From the NCBI GenBank assembly GCA_033977485.1, contig CM066994.1, forward strand, positions 30,863,637-30,927,636: a DNA stretch of 64,000 nt, written 5' to 3'. Position 1 is the stretch's first letter. Each line of letters begins with the position of its first letter. Made by a program: the position numbers and the translations under genes. Under the pieces are notes generated by a model that saw nothing but the letters and a program-made list of their open reading frames with translations, was not told the origin of the DNA and did not search any database. The stretch comes from Hydrangea macrophylla (lineage: Eukaryota; Streptophyta; Magnoliopsida; Cornales; Hydrangeaceae). Below, one piece after another: positions 11,085-22,178 of the stretch.

Positions 11085-12901
11085 GTGGCCGCAGCCAGGG
11101 CAAGGATTGGACACCCTACCGGGGTGTTAATCCATCACTCGATGAACCCAGCCAAGAGACAGGCTATAGCTTTGAATTGTTCTGCGTATCAGATTCCCTT
11201 CCGTGCTGTTAAAGAACCGTCCACTAGAAGGTATGATAATTATCTTGTTCAATGCACTGCATTTTCTATTGCTATTCACTCTCAGAAAAATAATACTCTT
11301 TGATGTTGTATCTTCCAAGACTGCCAACCCTAGTTATAGGGTGAGAATTTGAGAGATAATCATAACTATTAATTCTAGGGATTACAGTCATATCCCATCT
11401 CTCTCCAGCTCCTCTAGTTTCGTCTCTGACGGTCGAAGGAGTAGGTGTGGAATATTGTTACGTAATCTGTGTATTTGTTTGGTTTTGTTAATATGTGTGT
11501 GACTTATATTGTATAGGTTATATAAATTGATGGTGGGTGGTTTTTTGGTGTATTTGCTGGGAATGGTAATATCTTTTTGGGTTTGTGAATATTTGTTGAG
11601 GAGGGATGTTAATATTTGTTCGGTTTTGTCAAAATTAGTTGGATTTTCTTAATATTTGTTGCGTTGTGTGAAAATTTGTTGGGCTGTGTTAAAATTTAAT
11701 GGGTTTTGTGACAATATAAGGCTATGTATTTCTTGGGTTTTGTTAATATTTTATTTTCTTTTCTATTTTCCCCATGGGAGGCTATGTGTTTGTTGGATAA
11801 TAGTAATATCAGATTATTACTTTTTATTATATAAAATATATAACAACTAATTTTGAAATTTCAAATTTCAATGAGTTACTACTTTAATATCATATTTTTA
11901 GTTTTCATTAGATGTATATAAAAATTAATTTTAACCAAAATAATTTCAAATTTCAAATGAATTACTAGATCGGCATAGTGTGAATTAAATAGTATGTGAT
12001 TTTATAATTGGTAGATTGTGTATTGTGATAATCTATTAGGCCATTTTTTCTATACTTATTATTTTAGAGTTTTTTTTGTCATTTTTTCATATTTTTTGGA
12101 ATCTTAAACCTAGCGTATCAGCCGTTACCATGCCGCGGCACCGCGACCGAGTTGTCACAACCGCCTCCGTGACCGCGACCTTGACCTTGAATCATGATTG
12201 AGTTAGAAGTTTGTGAGATGAAGTTGTAGGAGATTACAACAATCTTATATTTATCGAGACTAATGTGATTTAGTGGAGTGTTAATGGCTTGTCAATCCAC
12301 GTATGCATGTGTATTCAAACAATGATCAAGTTGTGTAAGTATCTGTAAGCTCAAAACAAATTCTGAAACTTTTGAGGGCAGTGATAGCCTGGTATCTTAT
12401 ACCAAATGCTAAGTTTTAAAACATGATCTTATCTCACCATTTGTTTCACAATATTTTTTATGTTATGAACCATGAAATGCTCTCTCTTTAGTACTTACAT
12501 GTTTGAGAGATTAGCTCGATCAGCTTGCGTGTTAGAGTCTTTGGTGTTTGCAGTAATTTGTTTTTGGCATTTTAGATTCTTGTTTGGTGATGCTTAACAG
12601 ATTTAGTTTTTTCCAGGATATGCTCCCTTACACACTGTACATATGTTAGTTTCTTTCATTATACATTAACTTACCAAAACTGTTTAGAATTCTTCTAAGA
12701 ACATGAAAACATAAAGATGTCTTTAAGATGAGATTTTCAAATAATCATTTCACAAAATGTTCATAGTTACTTTGATTTTGCAATTAATTCTATAGCATCC
12801 AAAGCTATGCAGCACGATGAGAAGTACTCGTCAGTCTATTGACATGACATTCAAAAGTAGGGTTCGGGTCAAGCTTTTAATTCTTGTAGTTCCTTAATTT
12901 G
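11085..12901. other. Gene-free spacer with TTTGTTGGGTTTTGTTAATA-like repeats
   Basis: Between about 11460 and 11770 the phrases GGGTTTTGTTAATATT and TTTGTTGGG recur imperfectly, a degenerate T/G-rich minisatellite. The rest is AT-rich with a short GC patch near 12130-12180. No gene signal. Confidence 0.5.
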
Positions 12902-13668
12902 TGATGTAGCCTAGGTTTGATAATCCAAAAGCTACAAGATTAAGGACCCGAATTGATTATCGGATCAAGGGCGAAACACTTGCAAATCTGATTTGGATCA
13001 GATTATTGCAATTTCCAGCAGCGATGGCTCAATTACCATGAGCTATGGGACTTAAATCTATGTCCTAGGAAAAAGAAAGAGAGAAACTACTATCTGAAAT
13101 TTATTTCTCAAAAATAACTGCCCCACAAAAAAGGTATTACAGCCCTATATATAGGAAAACTAAGGTTACTTCATCATGAAGTACTTTACTGCCAAGCAAT
13201 TTCTAAGAAGACGACAAGTGGCTAACATGCAGCCACTATATAGGAAGCTTCTTACAAGCATACTCCTCCATGACAAGTAGCTTACAGAACATTTCTTCAA
13301 GATTAAGAAACTAGACTATAATAATACTCTATGAAGGACTGACACTTCTAAGAAGGAAACGTGTCGCGTGTGGTATCATGTTCGATACACAAACACTACA
13401 ATTCATGGACACTTTTTCTGCAGTGTCAACGTGCAATTTTGTGGGATTTTGTCGTGTTGACGTGCCCGTGTCGTGTCGTATCCGTGTCGGAGTGTCCGTG
13501 TCCGTGCTTCATAGATACTAATTATATTTTAATAGCTCTCCCTCACAGACAGATTCTGTAGCAGCCATTTCTGACTTTTTGTAGTTGCTGAATTAATATT
13601 TGTCCTCTTGCAACTTAATGTGCTTTTTCCCCAGGCTTATGATTTGGTCATTGGTTTTAAGTACATCA
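12902..13668 (-). repeat. 3' LTR of the gag-protease element
   Basis: It aligns over its length with 15156-16691 once the insertions at 13329-13514 and 15297-16243 are removed. Each LTR supplies the empty site for the insertion in its partner. The two differ by scattered substitutions and small indels. Confidence 0.85.
13329..13514. mobile_element. hAT-like MITE, GTGTCC-rich, copy 1 (186 bp)
   Basis: Ends CTATGAAG and CTTCATAG. The inside is filled with GTGTCCGTGTCG-type repeats. ATACT is duplicated at the flanks, exactly as judged against the empty site in the partner LTR. Same family as 15297-16243 and 50821-52079. The other two copies have 8-bp duplications, so the short one here may reflect a small deletion. 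Confidence 0.7.
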
Positions 13669-13698
13669 ATTCCTCCCGGCTGAGAGGAATTCGGCTCC

Positions 13699-15140
13699 GA
13701 CGAATTGGCTTGTGCCGAATTGGCTTGTGCTTCTCGTGGTGATCATTGTCGGGGGATTTTGTTATGGCGTGGTCTTAAAGTGATCACCTTTCCTCGATGA
13801 TTGAATGTGTATGCATTTGCTCGCATATCATGTGTGCCATCTTTATCGTAGATCCAAGGCCGCCCTACTATAATTTGAGCTGTAGACATAGGTATAACAT
13901 CACATAGGACTTTCTCACCTATTAAGTCTCCCGTGGAGAATCGGAGTAGGCATCTGTTGCTAGCTGTGATTTCGTCTCCCTAATTTAAGTATTTAACTAT
14001 GAAATCGAGTAGGGTTTATTAATTAGCCATTGGTAATTCTTCAAGCCCTAAGCGCTGAATAAAAGCATAAGAAACAAAATTTTTAGAGCTTCCACCATCG
14101 ATTATCAGTGAACAATGCAGCCTGTGGCAAATAGCCCTAGTACGAAATATAGAACTACGTCTCCAATTATGATTAGGTGTAGAACGATGTCTTCTAATGT
14201 GGCAAAATAGTAGCTCATAAAAGTGTTCTGTAGATGCATCAACACTATCATTTCCTTGCTGAAGACAATGGAATTTTAGAAAAAGACTTTGTTGGTACGT
14301 AGTCCATTGGGAGGAATCTACCCTTTAAAAGGCTTTTCATTTCATCCCGCATAGCAACTTCACCTCTGCCACACCACACCTTCTATTTGCTTCTTGAGTT
14401 CTTGCCCACCACATTTGTACTGCCTCTTATAATTTAGCGGTGGCAAATTGCACTTTCCTGCCTTAAGTTAGTTGGTGCCAAGCCAAAACTTGATCAATAC
14501 TTGTCAACCAATATATCTAGAAAAACTTCGGCATTCATCTTACCATGAATGAAATCACCAACTTCTAACCTAACACCCTTCTCAGCCATAGGTTGTTCAT
14601 AGAGGACCGTATTAGGACGATTTTCCCAGACTCGCTGCCCCTTGGGATCCATGTGCAGAGCTGGCTGTCCGGGAACACCATACTTACTGTTTAGTTGTCC
14701 TCCATTCAAGAAATATCCTTGCTGCTGCTCCGTGCTTCCGGAAACTATGTATTGCGGTCCTCCACTCTTTGAACATATGTTATTATGGCCTTGAAGCTCA
14801 TGCTCATGCACAGATTGTGCGATGGATGCACCAGCGATTTCAGGTTGTGCTGTGAATTTTTCCGGCAACTTTTGAGGACCCCGTTCTTCAGTCACATAAT
14901 AAGATGATGGATTTCCAAGCGTAGATCTGCTAGCACCCTCATAAGATTGTTTATTTAAAATTGCAGTTTGCATATCTTCAATTCTTTGGAAACGATTATC
15001 GCTATCTTTTCGAAGATCTTCAATTGCTCATTCAAGGCGATTAATCTTCTCATTATGAGATTGGATCGTTTCAGCAAGAGTTTGAATCTTCTCATCACGT
15101 CCAGCATTAGTCACCATCACGACAAAATATGATCGGTGTT
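13699..15140 (-). pseudogene. Decayed gag-protease of LTR element
   Basis: Minus-strand reading from about 15118 gives a charged N-terminal helix (MVTNAGRDEKIQTLAE), then a 159-codon open stretch (14973-14494) ending near GDFIHGKMNAEVFLD, which resembles the DFHGK...FLDW start of gypsy gag capsid. Further down (about 14120-13740) the protease appears as CSLIIDGGSSKNFVS, with VIPMSTAQIIVGRPW and THDMRANAYTF after it, matching the Ty3/gypsy aspartic protease around the D-G-G/S site. Stops and frame changes occur throughout, and the zinc knuckle is missing. Confidence 0.7.
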
Positions 15141-15155
15141 GCTCTGATTCCAAAC

Positions 15156-16691
15156 TGATGTAGCCTAGGTTTGATAATCCAAAAGCTACAAGATTAAGGA
15201 TCCGAATTGATTATCAGATCAAGGCCAAAACACTTGCAAATCTGATTTGGATCAGATTATTGCAATTTCCAGCAGCGATGGCTCGATTACCACGAGCTGT
15301 GTAGCACCGACACTCCAGTTTGGGTGCCGTTTGCGTTTCTGACACTCGTCGGAGACGGACACGCGTGCGACACGGCAAGATACGTACGGGACACGCACAA
15401 ATCCGTGTCGGCATTATTTTAATTAAAATAGAAGATCGGACACGCAGGGGATACGTTAGAGACACGCAGGGGACACTTCGGGATACGCAGAGGACACTTT
15501 GGGAGAGAAGAAAGAAGAAGAAGAAGAAGAAGAAGAAGAAGAAGAAGAATACCTCACTGTCATCGTCGCTGACTCGCTGCTGTAGAGCTCCTCGTTGTCG
15601 AACCAGACCTCTTCCTCCTCGTCGTGTGCCTCAGGGTCTACGACAGTACGAGGTTCCCCTTCTCTCTCTCTCTCTCTCTCTCTCATCAGACTCTCTGTTT
15701 CTGTCTAGTGTCTTCTACGGCTGCTGCTGTAAAGAACTGCTGCTGTAAAGAATAAGAACATAATGAAACCCTAGATGTGTAGATATATGTATACTAAAAC
15801 ACTTAGCACTTATTATGAACAAGCCCCCATAAGTTTTTACAATATTAAAACCTAATTCAACTATTATATTATTTCTTTGCAAATAACACCACATAACTTA
15901 TCTTATAAAAAAAAACACCACATAACTTATGTTTATTTAATGTTTTTAGTTTTCACCCCAAATTTATATTATTTCTAAAAGAGCCATAAAGAAATCATCA
16001 ATTTAAAAGTATGACTCAATATCTTTATCTCAATATTATATTTTTCAAGTATTTTTTGTAAAGTATTTTTCATTATATTTTAAGTTTTTTTTTTTAAACT
16101 TAAAATTAAATTATATTTAAAAAAAAAAAAAATTATTCGAAGTATCCTAGCCGTCTCCTTGTCCTATATTTTTGGGATTTGCCGTTTCGCCGTCTCCGTG
16201 TCGTATCGTGTCCGTGTCGCGTGTCCGTATCCGTGCTACATTGACCACGAGCTATGGGACTTAAGTCCAAGTCCTAGGAAAAAGAAAGATAGAAACTACT
16301 ATCTGAAATTTATTTCTCGAAAATAACTGCCCCACAAAAAAGGTATTACAGCCCTATATATAGGAAAACTGAGGTTACTTCATCATGAAGTACTTCACTG
16401 CGAAGTAATTTCTAAGAAAACGACAAGTGGCTAACTAACATGCAGCCACTATACAGGAAGCTGCTTACAAGCATATTCCTCCATGACAAGTAGCTTCCAA
16501 AACATTTCTTCAAGACTAATGAAACTAGACTATAACAATACTAATTATATTCTAATAGCTCTTCCTCACAGAGAGATTCTGTAGCAGCCATTTCTGACTT
16601 TCTGTAGTTGCTGAATTAGTATTTGTCCTTTTGCAACTTAATGTGCTTTTTCCCCAGGCTTATGATTTGGTCATTGGTTTTAACTACATCA
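15156..16691 (-). repeat. 5' LTR of the gag-protease element, with insertion
   Basis: It starts TGATGTAGCC at 15156 and ends CTACATCA at 16691. The hAT-like element at 15297-16243 accounts for its extra length relative to the other LTR. The primer-binding site adjoins it on the minus strand. Confidence 0.85.
15297..16243. mobile_element. hAT-like element, GTGTCC-rich, copy 2 (947 bp)
   Basis: It starts CTGTGTAGCACC and ends GGTGCTACATTG-like (CCGTGCTACATTG). The flanks carry a perfect 8-bp duplication ACCACGAG (15289-15296 and 16244-16251), and the partner LTR shows the empty site. Both ends hold many GACACG/GTGTCC units. The middle has an AAG tract (15506-15548) and a CT tract (15659-15684). 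No transposase. Orientation is opposite to the copy at 50821-52079. Confidence 0.8.
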
Positions 16692-17157
16692 ATTCGTCTT
16701 TCTTTGTTTTTATCCTACCTAATTTTTTTTTTCACCCTAATTTTTTTGATAATCTTCTACATTTTTATGGTAGTCAAAAGAGAGGATAGTAGTTTGGTAC
16801 ATTTTAAAATTCAATGCTAAAAGGTTAGGTTGGATTTTTTTTTTTGGAGAGAGATGGTCATTGAATTTGCTTTTGGGACTGCTGAGCTTTAGTTGTTTAA
16901 GTGGCAAACAGATTGCGGAGTTCCTCATCATTACCCAGAAAAGAGGGGGGAAAAAAAAACAACCAACGAAGGACCACACTCCCTTTCCACCTATCTATAT
17001 CTATATATGTAAAAAAAATATTTATATGCAGCTTAGAAAGTAGATCAAAAATATTCCTCTTCCAACATTAACAGTAAATGCCATATATTAATGGCAAAGC
17101 AAAACTCAGTTTGATAAGATTTGCGTCTGTCACAGGTTGTGATCTTAATATTCTTAT
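16692..17157. other. Gene-free spacer
   Basis: T-rich and A-rich runs, no recognisable coding or repeat unit. Confidence 0.5.
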
Positions 17158-17334
17158 CAACAATGCTAGGGGCACACCCATCCACACCCAAAAAGCATCC
17201 ACACCCTGAGGTGGACCAATGAGAAGAGAGATAGAGCCGAAGAGAGATAGAGCCGGCTCTATCTCTCTTCTCATTGGTCCACCTCAGGGTGTGGATGCTT
17301 TTGGGTGTGGATGGGTGTGCCCCAAACATTACTC
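17158..17334. mobile_element. Hairpin MITE with AATGCTAGGGG ends
   Basis: The right end is CCCCAAACATTACTC and the left end a decayed CAACAATGCTAGGGG. Flanks TATTCTTAT and TATTCTTTT form a 9-bp duplication with one mismatch. The two arms (GGGTGTGGATGCTTTTGGGT and its complement) pair almost perfectly around a GAGATAGAGCCG repeat at the centre. It belongs with the GAGTAATG-ended MITEs. Confidence 0.8.
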
Positions 17335-17633
17335 TATTCTTTTTGGTACAAGCAGTGTACAACTTCGGGCAAAAAAACCATCTAGAAAACTAAGGCACCT
17401 CTTAAGTTGAGTCATATGCTGCATTGTGCAAGGGAAAAGTTCATCACAAAGTTTTTTAAACCACTATTGTACGCTGATGTGGCACAAACGAAGCTGTTTG
17501 GAGACAAAATGGCTTTCATAAAGCCGTTCGGAAATGTCATAGCACACCTTGCCGTTTAGAGCAAGCTTAGTCATATTTGAGAGATTGAGAGATATTTTGG
17601 TGTATAGGTTCTTAGTACAAGTATCAGACAAAA

Positions 17634-17716
17634 CGGCTTTGTGTGTGCCATTTCCCACTCTCACGGCTTTGTGTGTACCGTTTCCCTCTCCAACGGCTGT
17701 GTGTGCCATTTTCCCC
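17634..17716. repeat. About 28-bp tandem repeat, three units
   Basis: Three units beginning ACGGCTTTGTGTGT or ACGGCTGTGTGTG, each followed by a TTTCCC-rich part. On the minus strand this reads as repeated GNGTHKAV, which I take as a by-product. Confidence 0.75.
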
Positions 17717-18172
17717 TCAAGTTATTGTTTTCTTAGCTACATACCACAAAACTTATACCATATAAAGCTAAAATCTCATAGAAGGCCAGCGATGTTCGTC
17801 CTAGTCTCCTAGATATAGATCTAATGACTCGATAGTAGCATTTTGAAATTGTCACCATTTTAGGTAAGAGGGAGAGGGGGAAGGAGGGGAAGATAAAATC
17901 ATTAGTTTAGTAGAATTGATGAGATAAAGAGAAAGGAAGATGGAGCAATGCCATGAACATGTTGGGTACATTCCGTATCTTACTCAAAGAAAGAGTTGAG
18001 CTTCAAAAGGCAGTGAAGACTTACACACGGACACAATGTGGATGTAACTTTTGGATTATTTTAGAGATTTTAAGTTTAGTATAAAGTCTTATAAACTCCC
18101 CCCAATAAAAAAAAATAAAAATAAAAATAAAAATAAATAAATAACAAAAAATTAAAATTATACTAAAATAGT
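17717..18172. other. Gene-free spacer
   Basis: AT-rich, with an A/TAAA-rich run at 18105-18165. No gene signal. Confidence 0.5.
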
Positions 18173-19510
18173 TGATGTTAAAATCAAGATATGAAAAGTG
18201 TACTTTACTAAAGATTTGCAGTAGGGAAAGTAAAGGTCGAACCCACAGAGATTGATGAATTTTTATCCTTTAATTACTAAAATCTAATCTATTTAATTAT
18301 TAGAAAATCGGAATTTTGGTTGGTTTAGAATTTGATTGTTACTACTAATTTAAACTATGAATTAAATTATGAAATTATGGAAATAGAATCTAGAATTAAA
18401 TCTAAGTAAATTTGTATGCTAAATTGAAAATTAATTTAAATATGAATAGATGAGATCTAGGATTACAAATCCACCACTAACTATGCATCGGGGGTCTATA
18501 CTTCCTATTCTAAGTTCTATGTTTGGATAGTTATGATCTATCGTAGCTACAAGCCCAATAGTATCGTCAAGAAGATATTGTTAGTTCAATCTGAGCATAA
18601 CCCATCTATGGTTCACATGAATTATCTACCTATAACTAGGGTGTAGCATAACTCATCTTTCCTAAGTTTGAATTATAAAAGATATAAACATCACAATCAC
18701 ATAAGCACCATTGTATGTAAATACTCCTATCAATCACAGAAATCAAGAACTATTGAGTTCAATAAGCATAAGAAAAAATCTAAGACAAGAATAGATTCAA
18801 AATACTCTTGATTATTAACATTAAAAACTGATTATATAAATAATCCACCAACATACAATCATTATCCCAAAACATAAAATCCTAGAGTAGAAAAGCATAG
18901 AAAATCCCCCTTTTACATAGCTAGGGTTTCATTGAAACCCTAGATTAGGAGTTTAGTTGCTCATGATGGGTGGAAGCATGAAGATTGGTTCGATGGAAGC
19001 CATTAGAGACCTTCAAACTTGCTCTTCTCCTTCCTCTTGCCTTCCAAAGCTCTCTATGAAAGAATGTGTCACCCCTCAAAAATATAAAAACTAAATATAT
19101 ATAGAGTTTACAAGGGTTTTTTGGAAGCTTTCCTATCCCGAAACTTGCTAAAACAGCTGTTATTTCCAATCCGGACGTCATTAAGCAGTTTCGTTTATAC
19201 AGGACTCTTCAGTATAGCAGAATACGCAACTTTGATTTTTGTACGGATCGCGCGAGCGCGTAATTGGGAAGGTCGCGCGCGCGGGTTGCGCGAGCGAATT
19301 CTGGGATATCGCGCGAGCGGGCCGCTCGCGCGAAGGGCTTTTTCCAGCTTCTTTCTGCCTGCTTTTTCACCTTATTTAACCAGATCTCCTTGTTTTCTTC
19401 TAAAACCTGACAGAAAATAGAAAATAAAGTAAAACTATACAAAAACAGGATAAAAATAGCTAACAAATGTGAATTAAGGCGTATAATTAGGATTTGTTGT
19501 CTCCCGATCA
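18173..19510 (-). mobile_element. 3' LTR of an Athila-like gypsy element
   Basis: On the minus strand it runs from TGATCGGGAGAC at 19510 to TTTTAACATCA at 18173. A polypurine tract (GGTTTGGGGGTG) lies directly before it at 19511-19522. The phrase CTCTGTGGGTTCGACCT near its 3' end and the CCTAGGGTTTCAATG block match the solo LTR at 3513-5005. A TATA-like TATATATATTTAG lies near 19092-19104 and a GC-palindrome cluster at 19246-19340, about 150 bp upstream of it. Confidence 0.8.
19246..19340. repeat. TCGCGCGAGCG palindrome cluster
   Basis: Repeated TCGCGCGAGCG, GCGCGCGCGGG and CGCTCGCGCGA in 95 bp, separated by AT-richer words such as AATTCTGGGATA. It lies in the U3 part of the minus-strand LTR. 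Confidence 0.9.
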
Positions 19511-20264
19511 CACCCCCAAACCTACATTTTGCTAGTACTTGAGCAAAAAGAATAAAACTACTAATAAAAGTCCTACTCCATTTTCGTATGGATAACGATT
19601 GCACTTAGCCTGTGCAACAAGCCTTTTAAACCTCTAGGTGTCCCTAGTCGGACGAGTGAAGTCTCGTGAGGGTTCTCGTCAACAAGTCACCCACAACCAT
19701 CTTTATTAACTTGTGAAAATAAAAATTTTATTCAAATTTTAAAATACTTCAATGTCAACATCCTTCTTTTATAAAATCAACTTCAAATGAAACTTTCTAA
19801 ATCATCAAGAGTAAAACAATTGTATGCCATCCTACATTATGAAAAATAATCCGAAAATATATATCACCAGAATCAATAGAATATATCGAAGACCCGCATG
19901 TGTGTGAAACAGTAGTCGAGTGGATACACGGCAACTATGAACTTGGAATATAAATCAGATGACTATTTAGTGATGCTTTGACTACAAATCTCACGTTGTA
20001 ATTACACTCTAAAATAAATTCACTTTGAAACAGGTGTAAGCACTCAGTTATGTATGCGAGACAGAATCCTTTTGCAAAACAAATAAACTCGCATACGACT
20101 CCCAACAACGTATGATACGACAGAAATAAGATAGTCTCATGAATAGATATTGATCGTCAAGTAAATATTATTACTACCATGCTTATACTTCCTTTTCTAT
20201 CGGTTTCATATTCGAATCATGTTTCCATAGAATCCACTAGGACTTTATAGGGGTTGTAACGTTG
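19511..20264 (-). mobile_element. Athila-like 3' internal region, non-coding
   Basis: The sequence next to the polypurine tract is shared, same strand, with 29148-29790 and, inverted, with about 27850-28486. It holds the phrase CGGACGAGTGAAGTCTCGTGA. Homology stops sharply at about 20264, where plus-strand integrase coding begins. Confidence 0.7.
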
Positions 20265-20265
20265 G

Positions 20266-21417
20266 CGACGTTGTGTTCCGGAAAGTGAGTTCAAATCCAT
20301 ATTAAAATTTTGTCACTCTCTAGAATGCGGAGGTCACTTTGGAGGCCGTCGAACGACCGGTAAAGTCCTCCAAAGCGGATTATATTGGCCAACACTGTTC
20401 AAAGACGCACATGAATTCTGTCAGAACTGCGTACGTTGTCAACAAACAGGAAACATGTCACATCGTGACGCGATGCCCATGACCCCAATCCTTATTATAG
20501 AAATATTTGATGTGTGGGGCATCGACTTTATGGGTCCGTTCCCCTCGTCTTGTGGTTTCGAATATATTTTAGTCGCGGTCGACTATGTTTCTAAGTGGAT
20601 GGAGGCAGTGGCGACGAGAACCAACGACCATAAAGTGGTGGTTCAATTTATAAAAGATAACATATTTTGTCGGTTTGGTACGCCACGGGCAATTATAAGC
20701 GATGGGGGAAAACATTTCTGTAATTGTTACTTTGAAGCCCTCGTCCGAAAATATTCCGTCACTCATAAAGTAGGAACCGCGTACCATCCGCAAACCCAAG
20801 GCCAAGTTGAAGTTTCAAATCGAGAAGTAAAAAGTATATTAGAAAATATGGTACGTCCAGACCGTAAAGATTGGTCACAACGACTGACCGATGCGCTTTG
20901 GGCATATCGTACAGCTTTTAAAACTCCTATTGGGATGTCTCCTTACCGACTAGTATTTGGAAAAGCGTGCCACCTACCGGTGGAACTCGAACATCGATCC
21001 TATTGGGCCGTAAAAACGCTTAACCAAGATATAAAAGCGGCAGGATGTCATCGTAAACTTCAATTGCAAGAACTCGAAGAATTGAGAAAGGAAGCGTATG
21101 AAAATTCGAGAATCTACAAAGAACGATCTAAATCTTTCCACGATAAAATGATTATAAGAAAGAATTTCGAGGTTGGACAACGCATCTGGCTGTTTAATTC
21201 AAAATTAAGGTTGTTCCCGGGTAAACTACGGTCCCGATGGGACGGTCCGTTTATAATAACACAAGTATTCCCGCATGGAGCAATTGAAATCCAAAATACA
21301 AACGGTGGAACACCGTTTAAAGTAAACGGACAACGGCTTAAGCCATATCGAACCGAGGAAACAAAAGAGAGAGAAATCGAATCTATAGATCTGGTAGATC
21401 CGATCTATTTAGACTGA
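20266..21417 (+). CDS. Integrase of an Athila-like Ty3/gypsy element (5'-truncated)
   Basis: The reading frame is open from the junction at 20266 for 383 codons; no start codon is expected, as this is the end of a polyprotein. Zinc-binding H17, H24, C55 and C58 lie in the N-terminal part. The catalytic triad D87 (WGIDFMGP), D146 (SDGGKHF) and E182 (GQVEVSNRE) keeps the DX35E spacing. [11 protein letters not shown] and [10 protein letters not shown] are typical of the Athila clade. The C-terminal domain ends in LVDPIYLD. Reverse transcriptase and RNase H are missing upstream because of the junction. The enzyme would insert element cDNA into chromosomes. Downstream, GGGAGGCAACCCAA at about 21462 is the usual Athila post-pol phrase. 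Confidence 0.9.
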   Translation, partial: RRCVPESEFKSILKFCHSLECGGHFGGRRTTGKVLQSGLYWPTLFKDAHEFCQNCVRCQQTGNMSHRDAMPMTPILIIEIFDVWGIDFMGPFPSSCGFEYILVAVDYVSKWMEAVATRTNDHKVVVQFIKDNIFCRFGTPRAIISDGGKHFCNCYFEALVRKYSVTHKVGTAYHPQTQGQVEVSNREVKSILENMVRPDRKDWSQRLTDALWAYRTAFKTPIGMSPYRLVFGKACHLPVELEHRSYWAVKTLNQDIKAAGCHRKLQLQELEELRKEAYENSRIYKERSKSFHDKMIIRKNFEVGQRIWLFNSKLRLFPGKLRSRWDGPFIITQVFPHGAIEIQNTNGGTPFKVNGQRLKPYRTEETKEREIESIDLVDPIYLD

Positions 21418-21621
21418 GCACTTGCATCGGTCGAGCTAACGACGTAAAACTTAGCGCTTTTTGGGAGGCAACCCAAGCTTTAGTTAGAATTTTCTTCAAT
21501 TTTGTACACTAGTTAGTAGTTTTTGGCCAGTGTCTGAGCTTCTAAAAACCCAAAAAAATGAAAATTTGAAATTATAGAACATTTATACAAGAAAACAGAA
21601 AAGAAAAATGAGAAAACGGCA

Positions 21622-21872
21622 TCTCGCGCGCGCGCGCGGCACGCTCGCGCGAAACGTCGCTCGCGTGAGATTCCCCCTTAAGAAAATTTTTGAAAGTTTT
21701 TTATAACAAGCCTCAGCTTTGGTTCGCGCGCGAGGATCTCGCTGGAGCGCCCCGCTCGAGCGACTTTGACACTTAACAAAAATTTATTTGAAACTAAAAA
21801 ACCAAGCCTTAGTTTCTCCTCGCAGAGGGATTCGCGCGCGCGAGGCTCGCTTGCGCGGTCCGCTCACGTGAG
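21622..21872. repeat. Internal GC-palindrome clusters upstream of a TATA box
   Basis: Three groups (about 21622-21672, 21724-21765 and 21832-21872) of CGCGCGCGCG, CTCGCGCGA, GCTCGAGCG and CGCGCGCGAGG words lie in otherwise AT-rich DNA. They end about 12 bp before a TATA-like TTTAAATATAAGG. Confidence 0.85.
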
Positions 21873-21883
21873 GTTGCCTTCCC

Positions 21884-21895
21884 TTTAAATATAAG
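21884..21895 (+). promoter_or_regulatory. Possible internal promoter (TATA) for the env-like ORF
   Basis: TTTAAATATAAGG is followed about 40 bp later by a CT-rich leader (21925-21990), a typical plant transcription-start context. It would give a separate transcript for the downstream env-like ORF. Inferred from composition only. Confidence 0.4.
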
Positions 21896-22178
21896 GCTGA
21901 GCCCTAATTTTCAGAACATACACACTCTCTCTCTCTCTCTCGGCGTCTTCCTCTCTCACTTTTTCGCGATCTCTCTCTTCTCTCCTTCTCTCCGCAACAA
22001 CCCACCATCATCACCTCCACTACGCCGCCACAGAGCCGCCGCCGATCGTCATCACCAACCACAACCACAACATCACCGGAACGTTACTGCCGCCGCTGCG
22101 AAACAACCGCCGCCGCCGCCAAACGCGCACAAATCAGCGGTCAAAACCCCTCCCTTCATCTTCAATCCGTCTTCACAG

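Larger units (their letters stand above)
12902..16691 (-). mobile_element. Gag-protease-only LTR retrotransposon (Ty3/gypsy type)
   Basis: Two LTR copies lie at 12902-13668 and 15156-16691, both starting TGATGTAGCC and ending GTACATCA or CTACATCA. Flanks ATTTG and ATTCG may be a 5-bp duplication with one change. On the minus strand a primer site TGGAATCAGAGC follows the LTR at about 15151-15140, one base from the usual iMet site. A purine-rich tract (AGCCGGGAGGAAT) precedes the other LTR at 13669-13682. The 1.49-kb inside holds only decayed gag and protease; RT, RNase H and integrase are absent. Both LTRs carry a hAT-like insertion. Confidence 0.85.

Noticed and set aside
15320..15748. 142-codon ORF with a poly-Lys run
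   Set aside because: Made by GACACG repeats and an AAG microsatellite in the hAT-like element.
19121..19420. 99-codon Arg/Ala-rich ORF
   Set aside because: Produced by the GC-palindrome cluster in the LTR, not conserved in the shortened copy at 28985.
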